64,000 nt of DNA from Marinithermofilum abyssi (GCF_014641195.1 NZ_BMHQ01000002.1:186001-250000), one strand, 5' to 3'; shown: positions 29,772-40,009, numbered from the stretch's first letter. Notes: generated from the sequence alone by a model not told the origin. A program made the numbers and translations.

Positions 29772-30467
29772 ATGACACAACTGGATCAACTCAAATCGGA
29801 AGCAGCCACCCGTGTCTCCCACCTGCTGCCGAATCAAACCTTCCAGCAATTTGAGGATCTCAATACCCGCATGCTCATTGCTGTGACCTGCATGCATCAT
29901 GGACACAAAGAGCTTGCCTACAAATTGTTTGCCACCATCGCCGAAGCAGGCCCGCAAGAAAACGAAAACCGCCATTTTGCTTATGTGCGCAGCTTGGCGG
30001 AAATGGCGGAGATCGAAGCGGAACGGGGGGATTTTGCCGACGCGGAGGTTCATATGGCGGAAGCATTGAGAGAATACCCTGAGTCCATGAACTATATGAT
30101 GAGCCGGGTACACCTTGAAGTATACCTGACTTACTACCGCTTCCAAGCCGGAAAAAAAGAAGAGGCATTCCGGGAGCTCCGCTCGATCATTGAACGGGAA
30201 ACCCGCCGTTTCCATGCAGCCGATTCCCCGGAAGACGGCCGCAATCTGGTAGGTCCCGGCCTGTGTTATGCCATCCATCAACTGGCCTTGTTCCATGCGG
30301 AAGAAGGAAATTGGGAACGGGCGGTGAAAACATTTCAAGAAATGCGCCCCTTTGCCAACGAAATCGATCCGGACAAGTGGGATGAAGCTGCATCGTTGAC
30401 TGAACAAGGCCGCTGGGAAGACGCATTTCATCTGTTGACCTCCTCCGTCTCTTACGAAGCTCCATGA
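29772..30467 (+). CDS. TPR-like helical protein of unknown function
   Basis: A 231-residue soluble protein with tandem helix-turn-helix repeats of TPR type, for example AYKLFATIAEAGPQENENRH, AEIEAERGDFADAEVHMAEA and YYRFQAGKKEEAFRELRSII. TPR proteins usually hold protein partners; no partner can be named. The ATG follows ACGGAGGAAAACAGCG. Confidence 0.78.
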   Translation: MTQLDQLKSEAATRVSHLLPNQTFQQFEDLNTRMLIAVTCMHHGHKELAYKLFATIAEAGPQENENRHFAYVRSLAEMAEIEAERGDFADAEVHMAEALREYPESMNYMMSRVHLEVYLTYYRFQAGKKEEAFRELRSIIERETRRFHAADSPEDGRNLVGPGLCYAIHQLALFHAEEGNWERAVKTFQEMRPFANEIDPDKWDEAASLTEQGRWEDAFHLLTSSVSYEAP

Positions 30468-30632
30468 CCTTCAGGAAAAGAGCGATGTTGGGCGCGGGAT
30501 TATCTCACGGTCTGGGATTAGATAGACGTGACATGGATCTGTTCGATTATTATTTCGTTAGACGAAAGGGTTGCGTTATACTGGAGAAGTAGTGATGCGT
30601 CTACATATCCCAATCACTGAGGAGGTCTCGTC

Positions 30633-31463
30633 ATGCCCACCCATTTGCAAGATACGACCACTCTCAACAACGGCGTTAAGATGCCCTGGTTTGGTCTGGG
30701 GGTATGGAAAGCCGAAGAGGGGGAGGAAGTAGAGCAAGCGGTAAAATCGGCTCTGCAACACGGATACCGCAGCATTGACACCGCCGCCATCTACAAGAAC
30801 GAAGCCGGTGTCGGCAAAGCGATCCGCGAATCGGGCGTTCCCCGTGAAGAGATCTTCGTCACCACTAAGGTGTGGAATTCGGAGCAAGGGTATGATTCCA
30901 CCCTGCGCGCTTTTGAAGAAAGCCTGCGCTTGTTAGGTCTGGAGTATGTGGATCTGTACCTCATCCACTGGCCGGTCAAAGGCAAGTACAAAGAAACCTG
31001 GAAGGCCCTGGAGACTCTGTATAAGGAAGGCCGCGCTCGGGCGATCGGGGTTAGTAACTTTCACATTCATCACTTGCAAGACCTGATGGCCGACGCAGAA
31101 GTGAAACCCGCTGTCAACCAAGTGGAGTTCCATCCGTTGTTGACGCAAAAAGAGCTGCTCTCCTTCTGCAAGGAAAACGGTATCCAACTGGAAGCCTGGT
31201 CTCCTCTGGCTCAAGGTCAGATCCTCTCCAATGAAACGGTTCGTGCCATCGCCGACAAATACCGCAAAACTCCGGCCCAGGTGGTGCTTCGCTGGGATCT
31301 GCAACATGAAGTAGTTACCATCCCCAAGTCCGTAAAAGAAGAGCGGATTCGCGCCAACGCCGACGTGTTCGATTTCCAACTCGCACCCGAAGATATGGAA
31401 CAGATCGATGCCTTGAATCAGGATAAACGTATTGGCCCCGACCCGGACAACTTCGATTTCTAA
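30633..31463 (+). CDS. Aldo/keto reductase
   Basis: A 276-residue NADPH-dependent reductase with the catalytic tetrad Asp49, Tyr54 ([11 protein letters not shown]), Lys79 (FVTTKVWN) and His112 (YLIHWPV), and the C-terminal cofactor motif [19 protein letters not shown]. It is similar to Bacillus YvgN/YtbE, which reduce methylglyoxal and other aldehydes. The ATG follows TGAGGAGGTCTCGTC. Confidence 0.93.
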   Translation: MPTHLQDTTTLNNGVKMPWFGLGVWKAEEGEEVEQAVKSALQHGYRSIDTAAIYKNEAGVGKAIRESGVPREEIFVTTKVWNSEQGYDSTLRAFEESLRLLGLEYVDLYLIHWPVKGKYKETWKALETLYKEGRARAIGVSNFHIHHLQDLMADAEVKPAVNQVEFHPLLTQKELLSFCKENGIQLEAWSPLAQGQILSNETVRAIADKYRKTPAQVVLRWDLQHEVVTIPKSVKEERIRANADVFDFQLAPEDMEQIDALNQDKRIGPDPDNFDF

Positions 31464-31476
31464 GCCGTACCAGCCC

Positions 31477-31505
31477 AGCCCCCTGTCTAAAAGACAGGGG
31501 GCTTT
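31477..31505 (+). terminator. Terminator of the aldo/keto reductase gene
   Basis: AGCCCCCTGTCT-aa-AAGACAGGGGGCTTTC, a strong GC stem with a short T-tract. Confidence 0.8.
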
Positions 31506-31561
31506 CGTCTTACTGATATAATCCTCCCTCTCAGACGTCACAGATGTGACACTCTCCAAAA

Positions 31562-31664
31562 TATAGCGTGACTGTGGAGAGCGACACTTTACACGACTAA
31601 ATGCCCTGTGGGTGCGATGACTGAGACGCCAAAAGAAATACTTTTGATGGCTCGCTTTTGGCCT
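31562..31664 (+). repeat. Dispersed repeat, copy A
   Basis: Contains ATAGCGTGACTGTGGAG..., CCCTGTGGGTGC and a CCAAAAG/CTTTTGG stem. Related to copies at 33979-34050 and, inverted, at 38938-39020. Confidence 0.45.
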
Positions 31665-31712
31665 CGGTCCCACTTATCAAAACGGGGTACGTAGTTCCAG
31701 AAGGGCTTCCTG

Positions 31713-32939
31713 CTATTCATATGGACCCTGCTGAACCTTCGTCAGCGGATTCCTCGTCCCGGCATGGTTCACTGCTCGCATCCAAACCGCCGCAAACACC
31801 AACCCCGAAGCAAGGAACGCCCATGCCCAACGGTAGGAACCCAAAACATCCGCCAGCCAACCAAAGCCGGCAGGAGCTGTGATGACCGCCGCTTGATTCA
31901 CGGTCAACGCAAAACTGACTGTTAGGCCGACAGATGATGAATCGGCTCTCTCGGCGACTTCTACCAAAAACAAATTGTACCAGCCCATACCGAAAAAACC
32001 GATCCAAGCATACATCATAAGCCAAATCCAGAACGCTGCTTGCCCCGGCACTAGCACCATCGCGGATGCCCCTCCGGCAGCGGCCGCCATCGTCCAAAAC
32101 AAAGGCTGCATCCGTTCCCCTTTTCACATGCGGTCACTCCACCAAGCCAAGACCATTCGTCCGATCATCCCGCTCAATAACGCTATGGAAAACAGTCGGC
32201 CCGCTGTGAGCCGGGGAATCTGCAGCTCCTCTGCTGCAAACATCATACCGTGGGATACAATCACCATCTGCAATGAAACCAACACAATACCGGCCAGCAG
32301 CACAGGGTGCAGCCTGGCAGGGAGCTGAAACTTGGGGTCTTTTTGAACGCGGGCGGTGGTTTGCGCCTCTGTTTCTTGAACAGGGCTGCGATACAACCAG
32401 CCAAAAAGAATGCCAGCCGAAACCGCCAACGCCCCAGCGAGGAATACTGCCATATCCACTCCCCGCCATTCCGCAGCCCAAGGCAATATCATCCCTGCAA
32501 GGGCGCCTCCTATTGGAATTCCCGCTTGGCGCACCCCCATAGCCAACCCGCGTTCCCGTTCAGGAAACCACTGCAAAATCACTTTGCTGCCGCCGGGTTG
32601 CGCCGTACCATACCATACACCCGTCAACAACAAGAAAAACAGCAACATTTCATAATCCGAAGCTAAGATACAGGTCCACATAAACAGCCCCAGCAACAAA
32701 GAACCTCCGCTGATCAGCCAACGCTCTCCATATCGATCCAACATCCATCCCACTGCCAGCATGGACAACAGCGGGCCGATCTGGATGACGGAAACCAACA
32801 GCCCTACCTGAAAAGCGGACAACTGCATCTCTTTCTTCCACAGAGCCGCCAAAGGTCCAACCCCGTAGGTGACAAAAGTGGCACTTGCTTGCACCCACAT
32901 GGCTAGCCACAACATTCGCCACCGACCATCCACCCGCAT
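31713..32939 (-). pseudogene. MFS transporter interrupted by an in-frame TGA
   Basis: A major facilitator transporter of about 408 codons. The N-terminal 271 residues (MLDRYGERWLISGGSLLLGL, GVRQAGIPIGGALAGMILPW) run to ...LAWWSDRM, then TGA at 32126-32124, then in the same frame KGERMQPLFWTMAAAAGGAS and the remaining helices to 31713. Sequence on both sides of the TGA reads as the normal cytoplasmic loop between helices 8 and 9, so this is a single nonsense mutation (Arg CGA to TGA is simplest). The N-terminal fragment alone should not transport. Divergent from a LysR gene. Substrate unknown. Confidence 0.8.
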
Positions 32940-32984
32940 CCCTCCTCGGGATTTATCATACGGGGGAAAATATATGAAGTAAAA

Positions 32985-33009
32985 TGATTAGTAAAGATAG
33001 TAATAATCA
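32985..33009. promoter_or_regulatory. Candidate LysR-type operator
   Basis: TGATTA-N13-TAATCA, an interrupted palindrome in the gap between the divergent MFS and LysR genes. LysR regulators usually bind such dyads (T-N11-A) in this position. Confidence 0.5.
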
Positions 33010-33047
33010 AAAAAGATGATATCTAGTGAGAGGGGGACCTTTCGGGA

Positions 33048-33896
33048 ATGGACTTTCAGGATTTGCGGGTATTTGTGACGGTAGCCCGACACGGCAACAT
33101 GTCACAGGCTGCAAAAGAGCTCAACTACGTTCAATCCAACGTCACCGCTCGCATTCAACAGTTGGAAAAAGAATTGGATACCTCGTTGTTTGACCGACAC
33201 GGGAGAGGAGTCTCTCTCACTTCCCCAGGCAAAGAATTGCTCTTTTATGCCGAGCGAATCCTGTCATTGCTGGAAGAAGCCGAACAGCAGGTACGGGGAA
33301 GCCGCACACCCAGAGGGTCTTTGCACATCGGTTCTACGGAATCGACTGCGGCGGTACGGCTCCCGGAGCTGATCCACCGATACCATGGTCAATATCCGGA
33401 GGTGGATCTCCATCTTCATACCGGCACATCGGAACAATTGAGAGATGCCGTCTCCCATCGGCGATTGGACGCCGCGTTTGTCGCCGGGTCTGCAAGCCGT
33501 CATGAACTGCAAGAGATTCCCGTGTTCCAAGAAGATTTGGTTGTAGTGTCCCATCGGCCCGATCCAACATGGCTCACACAAGACACCACCCTGCTGGTGT
33601 TTGAAAAAGGGTGCGCTTACCGGACACAATTGGAGAAGTTGTTGGAAAAACAGGGCATCACTCCCCGTTGCATTGTGGAGTTTGGCAGTATCGATGCCAT
33701 TTTGGGATGTGTTCGAGCAGGCATGGGAAACGGCGTGATGATCCACTCGCTGATGGCGAATCATCCGTCTTCCGGTTTGCATTGTCAGCCCCTGCCTTCC
33801 CCATATAACCGACTGAACACCATGCTGATTTATCACAGAAACCGCTGGCAATCCCCCGCGTTGAAGGCTTTTATCGAGATGTTCAAGATCACCTAG
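33048..33896 (+). CDS. LysR family transcriptional regulator
   Basis: A 282-residue regulator: winged HTH at residues 1-60 (FVTVARHGNMSQAAKELNYV, QSNVTARIQQLEKEL), then a periplasmic-binding-fold effector domain (HIGSTESTAAVRLPELIHRY, VSHRRLDAAFVAG). It is likely to control the divergent MFS gene and itself. The effector is unknown. The ATG follows GAGAGGGGGACCTTTCGGGA. Confidence 0.92.
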   Translation: MDFQDLRVFVTVARHGNMSQAAKELNYVQSNVTARIQQLEKELDTSLFDRHGRGVSLTSPGKELLFYAERILSLLEEAEQQVRGSRTPRGSLHIGSTESTAAVRLPELIHRYHGQYPEVDLHLHTGTSEQLRDAVSHRRLDAAFVAGSASRHELQEIPVFQEDLVVVSHRPDPTWLTQDTTLLVFEKGCAYRTQLEKLLEKQGITPRCIVEFGSIDAILGCVRAGMGNGVMIHSLMANHPSSGLHCQPLPSPYNRLNTMLIYHRNRWQSPALKAFIEMFKIT

Positions 33897-33978
33897 TGTC
33901 CCTTCCAGCAACATCGTTCTATTTTTCATAACGTGGGCCGGTTGGGATGGTGGGCCGTCTCCGTGCTCTTGCAAAAAA

Positions 33979-34050
33979 CGCATAGCGAGACCAGGGAGCG
34001 GAGCGACCTTGGCGAGACTTGTACTCTGTGAGTACAAAAGCACTTCGCCG
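33979..34050 (+). repeat. Dispersed repeat, copy B
   Basis: CGCATAGCGAGACCAGGGAG... with the hairpin TTGTACTCTGTGAGTACAA (34019-34037). Related to copy C (inverted) at 38938-39020. These copies flank the dehydrogenase operon. Confidence 0.5.
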
Positions 34051-34177
34051 ACCCACCACCCTCCCTTCGATCTTGTCGCGTTTTCCCTTCGCAAATCAAG
34101 AGAAAAGGCAGGGGATCTTCACAATGGGGACATCCCCAAAAGAAGACGACAACCCTGCCTGCTTGGGATTCCGTTCT

Positions 34178-35476
34178 TTAGCAGTCCTCCAGCAATAATC
34201 TTCCCGGGTCTTGTGTATAGCGGCCCAACGTTTGGGTGAAGCGAATCGCATCTCCCCCGTCCAGCACCTGATGATCGAAAGAGAGAGAAACATTCATCCT
34301 CCAACCGACAGAGAGCGCTCCATTTTCCACCACGGGGCGTTGCTCCACAGGATGCAGGGCGAGGATGCCTACCTCCGGCGGATTGATAATCGGGGTCGCC
34401 CAGGAGCCGCCCAAAGAACCGGCGTTACTCAAGGTAAATGTACTTCCACGAAGGGAAGCCGGCGAAATCTTGCCGGAACGGGCTGCTTCCAGCAGCTGAT
34501 TCAACTCCACGGCCAGTTGAAGGATACTTTTGCGGCCCACATCCCGGACGACAGGAACCAGCAATCCGCGGGGGGTATCGGCGGCGATCCCCAGGTGAAC
34601 AGAGGAAAACCGACGAATCTGTTTCTTCCTTTCATCGAAGTGCGCATTAAACAGCGGGTGCCGCTTTAAAGTGATTGCCACTATCTTCATTAGAACAGGC
34701 AAATAGCCGATACGGATGTTCTCCCCTGCCAACTCCTGCTTTCTCCGCTTCCTCCACTCCACCAGACCGGATACATCCAATACATCAAAATGGGTAGCGT
34801 GGGGCTTGGCGGTCACGCTGTGACGCAACCGTTCCGCAATCACCTGACGCGTTTTAGAGAGAGGCTCTTCCACACCCCCGTCCGACGGCGCTTCAAGCGG
34901 AAGCGCCAGCGCCCCTTCCGAAGGGTAAGAAGCGTATCGCCTCACATCTTCATCCAATACCCGGCCTTGCCGCCCGCTTCCTCGTACCTCCCGGATATCC
35001 ACCCCCAGTTCCCGGGCCAGACGGCGGGTAGAGGGAGCAGCCAACACCCGATGTCGCGGCCCCTCTACATCACCGGAGCAGGGAGAGGGGGGAGCAGCCG
35101 TTAAGGAAGCCGCTGCTTCATCCGTCCAGGAAGAGGAATGTTCATGAGGCATTTCCTCCACTGGGGAAAAGTCTGTTCCTTTTTCCTCCGGAACGGTGCC
35201 CGGTTGGCCGACCGAATTCATCCCCGCAGAAATCCCCTCCGTCGGCCGCACCACAAAGAGCACCTGCCCCACTGCGGCTGTTTCCCCTTCCTGACACCGA
35301 ATCTCCGCCATTTCACCGGCAACCGGCGCGGGCAGCTCCACCACCGCCTTGTCCGTTTGCACTTCCACCACCGGCTGGTCCTGCTCCACGATCTCGCCCA
35401 CGCCAACCAGCCAACGGACCACATCCGCTTCCGCGACTCCTTCCCCCACATCCGGTAAGGTAAATTCCACACCCAC
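34178..35476 (-). CDS. 2-oxoacid dehydrogenase E2 (dihydrolipoamide acyltransferase)
   Basis: A 432-residue E2 core enzyme. One lipoyl domain with Lys43 in [11 protein letters not shown], a linker, a peripheral-subunit-binding domain at about 143-180 ([20 protein letters not shown]), and the catalytic domain with [15 protein letters not shown] near the end. It transfers acyl groups to CoA. Starts with GTG after GGAGGGGTTTGA. It lies 14 bases after the E1beta gene. No E3 gene is in the operon, so a shared lipoamide dehydrogenase is presumed. Confidence 0.9.
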   Translation of the reverse strand: MGVEFTLPDVGEGVAEADVVRWLVGVGEIVEQDQPVVEVQTDKAVVELPAPVAGEMAEIRCQEGETAAVGQVLFVVRPTEGISAGMNSVGQPGTVPEEKGTDFSPVEEMPHEHSSSWTDEAAASLTAAPPSPCSGDVEGPRHRVLAAPSTRRLARELGVDIREVRGSGRQGRVLDEDVRRYASYPSEGALALPLEAPSDGGVEEPLSKTRQVIAERLRHSVTAKPHATHFDVLDVSGLVEWRKRRKQELAGENIRIGYLPVLMKIVAITLKRHPLFNAHFDERKKQIRRFSSVHLGIAADTPRGLLVPVVRDVGRKSILQLAVELNQLLEAARSGKISPASLRGSTFTLSNAGSLGGSWATPIINPPEVGILALHPVEQRPVVENGALSVGWRMNVSLSFDHQVLDGGDAIRFTQTLGRYTQDPGRLLLEDC

Positions 35477-35490
35477 TCAAACCCCTCCAC

Positions 35491-36468
35491 TCAAAAGCTG
35501 GTTACATAGGAAATGGCCCGGTCCACCCGCTCTTGGTCGGGACGAAATGCGTTTTCCAAGGCAAACATCGGGACCGGCACATCAAACCCTGTCACCCGGG
35601 TGATCGGAGCCTCCAGCCAGAGAAAAGCCTGCTCATTGATCAAAGCCGTCAATTCCGCTCCCAGTCCCGCAGTTTTGGGAGCCTCATGGACGATCACGAC
35701 CCGCCCGGTCTTTTTGACGGAAGCGATGATGGTTTCCTCATCCAGGGGATACAGGCTGCGCACATCGATCACTTCACAGGAGATCCCTCGACCCGCCCAT
35801 GCCTGTGCACACTTTTCCGCAAGGGGAACCATCGCCCCCCATGTAATCAGGGTAACATCTTCCCCTTCGCGAAGGACTCGTGCTTTTCCCAACGGGACTT
35901 CATGCCACCCATCGGGGACTTCTCCTTTGACTGAACGGTAGATCTGCATCGGTTCCAAATAAATGACGGGATCCGGATCCTTTACGGCAGCCAACAGCAA
36001 CCCTTTGGCATCCGCCGGGGTGGACGGCACCACGACTTTCAATCCGGGAATATGGACAAACAGGGACTCCGTAGAGTCCGAATGGAGTTCCGGGGCCCGA
36101 ATCCCCCCGCCGTATGGCGCCCGGATCACCAATGAAGCCGGGTGCTGTCCCTGGGTGCGTGTCCGCAGGCGGGCAGCGTGGGTGACGATTTGCTCAAAGG
36201 CAGGATAAATAAAGCCCATGAACTGAATTTCCGCAATCGGCCGTAAACCGTTCACCGCCATCCCGATGGCAGCTCCGACAATCCCCGCTTCTGCCAACGG
36301 TGTATCCATCACCCGCTCCTCGCCAAATTCTTGCCACAATCCTTCCGTTGCCCGGAACACGCCGCCGTTTTTACCGACATCCTCTCCCAATACCACCACC
36401 CGCAAGTCCTGGCGCAACGCTTCCCGCATCCCGTCATGGATGCCTTGGATCAGGGTTTTCACTGCCAT
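35491..36468 (-). CDS. 2-oxoacid dehydrogenase E1 beta subunit
   Basis: A 325-residue thiamine-diphosphate enzyme subunit: VLGEDVGKNGGVFRATEGLW, DTPLAEAGIVGAAIGMAVNG, and RAPYGGGIRAPELHSDSTES are characteristic of branched-chain/pyruvate E1beta. The ATG at 36468 is preferred over the GTG at 36477, which touches the ribosome binding site AAGGAGGG. It overlaps the end of the E1alpha gene by 35 bases. Confidence 0.92.
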   Translation of the reverse strand: MAVKTLIQGIHDGMREALRQDLRVVVLGEDVGKNGGVFRATEGLWQEFGEERVMDTPLAEAGIVGAAIGMAVNGLRPIAEIQFMGFIYPAFEQIVTHAARLRTRTQGQHPASLVIRAPYGGGIRAPELHSDSTESLFVHIPGLKVVVPSTPADAKGLLLAAVKDPDPVIYLEPMQIYRSVKGEVPDGWHEVPLGKARVLREGEDVTLITWGAMVPLAEKCAQAWAGRGISCEVIDVRSLYPLDEETIIASVKKTGRVVIVHEAPKTAGLGAELTALINEQAFLWLEAPITRVTGFDVPVPMFALENAFRPDQERVDRAISYVTSF

Positions 36469-37543
36469 CCGGGCCACCCTCCTTCCTTACCAACTCCTCC
36501 CGCTGCCGCAGGAGCGAGGGGGGCAACGTTTCAAAAACATGGTTGAACAAGTGAGTCGGCGGAGGAGCCTTCGCCCGTTCCGCGGCATCTACCGCTTCCT
36601 GAATCTCTTTTTTGCAACACTCTTCCCAAGATGCGATGTACTCTTCCGAAAGCAGTCCTTCCCTTTCCAACAGACGGCGACAACGGTCCACTGGATCCCG
36701 CTCTTCCACCCATATTCGTACTTCTTCCGGGTCCCGGTAACGGGTGGCGTCGTCTGCAGTGGTATGGGAACCTTGCCGGTAGGTGACCGCCTCAATCAGC
36801 GTCGCCCCCCCGCCGTTTCTGGCCCGCTCTGCCGCTTCGGCGGTGACATGGTACACAGCCAGAACATCATTGCCGTCGACGCGTACAGATGGGATTCCGT
36901 ACGCCTGCCCTTTCTCCGCCACGGTAGAGGTGGCCGATTGCCGCGAAAAAGGAACGCTGATCGCATACTGGTTATTTTGGCAGAAGAAAAGAACCGGCAG
37001 CTGAAACACCCCGGCAAAGTTGCACGCCTCGTGAAAGTCTCCTTCTGATGTGGCTCCATCCCCAAAGTAGGCGATAGCGAGAGACGACTCCCTTTTCAGT
37101 TTGGATGCCCAGGCTGCTCCCATGGCTTGCGGCATTTGCGTGGCAATGGGAACATAGGGCGGAAGGACGCGAACCCCTTCGGGAGCCGTATTTCCCTCGA
37201 CTCGGCCCATCCAGTACAAAAGAATATGAGCCAGTGGCATCCCGGCGATCATGGACACCCCGTGCTCCCGATAGCTGGGGAAAATCCAGTCCTCCCGCCC
37301 GAGAGCCAAAGCGCTCCCTACCTGCGCTGCTTCTTGCCCTTCCAACGGCGCATAGGTGCCGATCCTCCCCTGCCGCTGCAAGATGACGGCACGGCGGTCA
37401 AATAAACGGACTTTCACCATCCATCGATACAAGTCCAGCTTTTGTTCCCGGGACAACCCTCCCCACACCTTCTTCCCTTCATCGGTCAACCAGCCGTTGG
37501 GACGCAGATATTGAACCATATCATGACGGGTTTGCTGCAACAT
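36434..37543 (-). CDS. 2-oxoacid dehydrogenase E1 alpha subunit
   Basis: A 369-residue E1alpha with the ThDP motif FGDGATSEGDFHEACNFAGV...NN, GTYAPLEGQEAAQVGSALAL and GSHTTADDATRYRDPEE (phosphorylation-loop region). The ATG at 37543 follows GAGGAGGATTGCCG. It decarboxylates 2-oxoacids together with E1beta. Its neighbour phenylalanine dehydrogenase suggests phenylpyruvate or branched-chain 2-oxoacids as substrates; pyruvate cannot be excluded. Confidence 0.91.
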   Translation of the reverse strand: MLQQTRHDMVQYLRPNGWLTDEGKKVWGGLSREQKLDLYRWMVKVRLFDRRAVILQRQGRIGTYAPLEGQEAAQVGSALALGREDWIFPSYREHGVSMIAGMPLAHILLYWMGRVEGNTAPEGVRVLPPYVPIATQMPQAMGAAWASKLKRESSLAIAYFGDGATSEGDFHEACNFAGVFQLPVLFFCQNNQYAISVPFSRQSATSTVAEKGQAYGIPSVRVDGNDVLAVYHVTAEAAERARNGGGATLIEAVTYRQGSHTTADDATRYRDPEEVRIWVEERDPVDRCRRLLEREGLLSEEYIASWEECCKKEIQEAVDAAERAKAPPPTHLFNHVFETLPPSLLRQREELVRKEGGPDGSENPDPRHP

Positions 37544-37555
37544 CGGCAATCCTCC

Positions 37556-38740
37556 TCACCCTTTTCGATCAAATCCCAGCAGAATCTGTCGAAAATCCGC
37601 CACCTTGCGCATCCGCTCCACAACCAGTCGATCCGCTGCCCGACAGGTGGGGATATTTTCCTCCCGGGAACGCCGGTAGATTTGAAGCAACATATCATAG
37701 ATGGCCCGGGTCTTTTGCAAAACACGCTCTTCCCGGTAACCTTGCAACTCGTCGGCAACCTGGATCAGACCGCCGGCATTCACCAGGTAATCCGGTGCAT
37801 ACAAAATACCTCTTTGGTGCAGCAAGTCCCCATGACGATCCTCCGCCAGCTGGTTGTTGGCCGAGCCCACCACTGCTCGGCATTTCAACTCATTCAAACT
37901 GTGATCATGAATGACACCACCCACGGCGCAAGGCGAGAAGATATCACACTCCCGAGCGTGAATACGGGCCACACCTTCCGGTTGAACCTGTTCCGGGTAT
38001 AGCTCACACAATGCCTGAACCCGCTCTTCGTTGACATCGGCGACGATGCAGGTTGATCCTTCCTCTACCAACCGCTGAACCAGTTTCCCCCCCACTTTGC
38101 CCGTTCCCTGGACAGCAATGATTTTGCCCTCGAGACTGTTGCTTCCCCACAAATGATAGGCGGTCGCTTTCAACCCCTGAAGCACGCCCAAGGCCGTGGG
38201 TACCGATGTATCACCGCTTCCCCCGTGGCTTTCCGGCAGTCCGACAAAGGAATCGGACTCCCGGGCGGCATGAACGAAATCCTCAGGGGTTGTCCCCATA
38301 TCCGTCCCTGTAAAAAACCGCCCGTTCAACCCGCCCACAAAACGGCCCAGTGCCCGGAACATCTCCGGGGTCTTATCCGTCAGCGGGTCACCGATGATCA
38401 CTGCTTTTCCCCCGCCGAAATCCACATCTGCCAACCCGCATTTATATGTCATTCCCCGGGAAAGCCGAAGCACATCCTTCAGGGCCTCATCGGTGGATGC
38501 ATAAGGGATCATCCGGCAGCCGCCCAAGGCAGGCCCCATCGTGGTATTGTGAATGGCGATAATCGCTTTCAGATCCGTTCCACGATGCCGGCAAAATACC
38601 ACTTGCTCATGTCCCATCTCGTCCATCAGCTGAAAAACATCGCTCATCCTGTCTTCTTCCACGCGGGAAGGGGCTGCTTTCGGGTTATTCTGAGCAGCCT
38701 GCATCGCAAAGTCTCCCTTGATCACTTTCACTGCCATCAC
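37556..38740 (-). CDS. pdh: Phenylalanine dehydrogenase (Glu/Leu/Phe/Val dehydrogenase family)
   Basis: NAD-dependent oxidative deaminase of 394 codons. NTTMGPALGGCRMIPYASTD, MTYKCGLADVDFGGGKAVII (catalytic Lys100 and Lys112) and GRFVGGLNGRFFTGTDMGTT closely resemble Thermoactinomyces intermedius phenylalanine dehydrogenase rather than leucine dehydrogenase, from memory of that sequence. The NAD-binding motif is AVQGTGKVGG. The N terminus is uncertain: GTG 38740, ATG 38737 or ATG 38647 (MSDVFQLMDE), the last matching known enzymes. First gene of the operon with E1alpha, E1beta and E2. Confidence 0.88.
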   Translation of the reverse strand: MMAVKVIKGDFAMQAAQNNPKAAPSRVEEDRMSDVFQLMDEMGHEQVVFCRHRGTDLKAIIAIHNTTMGPALGGCRMIPYASTDEALKDVLRLSRGMTYKCGLADVDFGGGKAVIIGDPLTDKTPEMFRALGRFVGGLNGRFFTGTDMGTTPEDFVHAARESDSFVGLPESHGGSGDTSVPTALGVLQGLKATAYHLWGSNSLEGKIIAVQGTGKVGGKLVQRLVEEGSTCIVADVNEERVQALCELYPEQVQPEGVARIHARECDIFSPCAVGGVIHDHSLNELKCRAVVGSANNQLAEDRHGDLLHQRGILYAPDYLVNAGGLIQVADELQGYREERVLQKTRAIYDMLLQIYRRSREENIPTCRAADRLVVERMRKVADFRQILLGFDRKG

Positions 38741-38937
38741 CCACTTCCATCAGCTTCACATCTTACGGAAACTATGGAACTTCATTCCTTTAAAGCGAGA
38801 AAAAGAGGGCGGTTGAAAAACCGCCAGATTGATGACAAACCTGTATGATAGCCCTGACTCTTTTGCCCGTTACTCCCTTTCCTCTCACGCAGAAGTCCGT
38901 ACGATCCGCTCCAAGAGCTTCCAAGAGAGGCGGCACA

Positions 38938-39020
38938 ATGCATAGTGTACTCAAAAAGTACAAGCACCCACAGGGCACACGTCACGCCTTTGGCCGCATG
39001 CTCCCCGGTCGTGCTATGTG
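38938..39020 (-). repeat. Dispersed repeat, copy C
   Basis: On the minus strand CATAGCACGACCGGGGAGC..., CCCTGTGGGTGC, TTGTACTTTTTGAGTACA. It shares the first block with copies A and B, the CCCTGTGGGTGC block with A and the GTACTC..GAGTAC hairpin with B. Confidence 0.5.
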
Positions 39021-39170
39021 CCGCTTTTTTGTCTCATCTCCTCTCTTGTCACTGAGTTCGTCGTCAAAAACCGCTCATTCGGGCAATAGAGTTCTTCAGC
39101 TCATGTCGAGAAACTTTGTCAGCAGACCGGTTGCAAAAACCGCCTTGTTCATTTCACTATATGCCCAGCC

Positions 39171-39974
39171 TTACTTTCCGGTGAACCGCGGCGGCCTTTT
39201 CTCCATGAAGGCTTGAACTCCTTCTTGAAAGTCAGCCGTTTTCCCGGCAATATCCTGCAACTGCGCCTCGTATTCCAAAGCGTCCTCCAGGGAAACTTCC
39301 ATCCCCTTGTACAGCGAACGCTTCGTCAAAGCTACCGCCTTGGTCGGCGCTTGGGCGAACCGGCTGGCCCATTTCATCGCTTCTTCCTGGAGCTGTTCAT
39401 GGGGGACCAGTCGATTGGCCAATCCGATCTGCACCGCTTGTTCAGCATCCACATCCGTTCCAGACAACGCCAGCTCCATGGCCCGGCCCAATCCGACCAA
39501 ACGCGGCAAGAAATAGCTGGATCCACTGTCCGGGACCAGTCCGATCCGGACGAAGGCTTCGATAAACTTCGCGTGTTCCGAAACAATGCGCAAGTCACAA
39601 GCCAGGGCCAAGCTGCAGCCGGCACCGGCTGCCACGCCGTTCACCGCGGCAATTACCGGCTTTTCCATCTGGGCGATTGTGACAACGATCGGGTTGTAGC
39701 GGTCCCGGACACTATTCCCCAGGGAAAGCTTGTCAATATTGGGATCGGTGCGGTCATTCAGATCCGCGCCGGAGCAAAAGGCTTTTCCTGCACCCGTCAC
39801 AATGACTGCACGGACATCCTCGTCCCGGCTTACATCCTTCAGCGCCTTTAGCAGGTCCTCGTTCAATTGCTTGTTCATGGCGTTATATACTTGAGGCCGG
39901 TTGAGAGTGATAACCCCCACTCCGTTTTCTTTCGTCAACGTCACCGTCTCTGCTGTAAATGTCTTTTGTGTCAT
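39171..39974 (-). CDS. Enoyl-CoA hydratase/isomerase family protein, PaaG-like
   Basis: A 267-residue crotonase-fold enzyme. GKAFCSGADLND and NGVAAGAGCSLALACDLRI form the oxyanion hole; GLVPDSGSSYFLPRLVG carries Asp in the position typical of PaaG-type isomerases rather than a hydratase Glu. PaaG isomerises the epoxide of phenylacetyl-CoA. A general enoyl-CoA isomerase is possible. The neighbouring paralogue and phenylalanine dehydrogenase operon support a role in aromatic or fatty acyl-CoA breakdown. Confidence 0.82.
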   Translation of the reverse strand: MTQKTFTAETVTLTKENGVGVITLNRPQVYNAMNKQLNEDLLKALKDVSRDEDVRAVIVTGAGKAFCSGADLNDRTDPNIDKLSLGNSVRDRYNPIVVTIAQMEKPVIAAVNGVAAGAGCSLALACDLRIVSEHAKFIEAFVRIGLVPDSGSSYFLPRLVGLGRAMELALSGTDVDAEQAVQIGLANRLVPHEQLQEEAMKWASRFAQAPTKAVALTKRSLYKGMEVSLEDALEYEAQLQDIAGKTADFQEGVQAFMEKRPPRFTGK

Positions 39975-40009
39975 CTCAATCCCCTTTCCGATCGATAGAT
40001 CCTCTCGCT

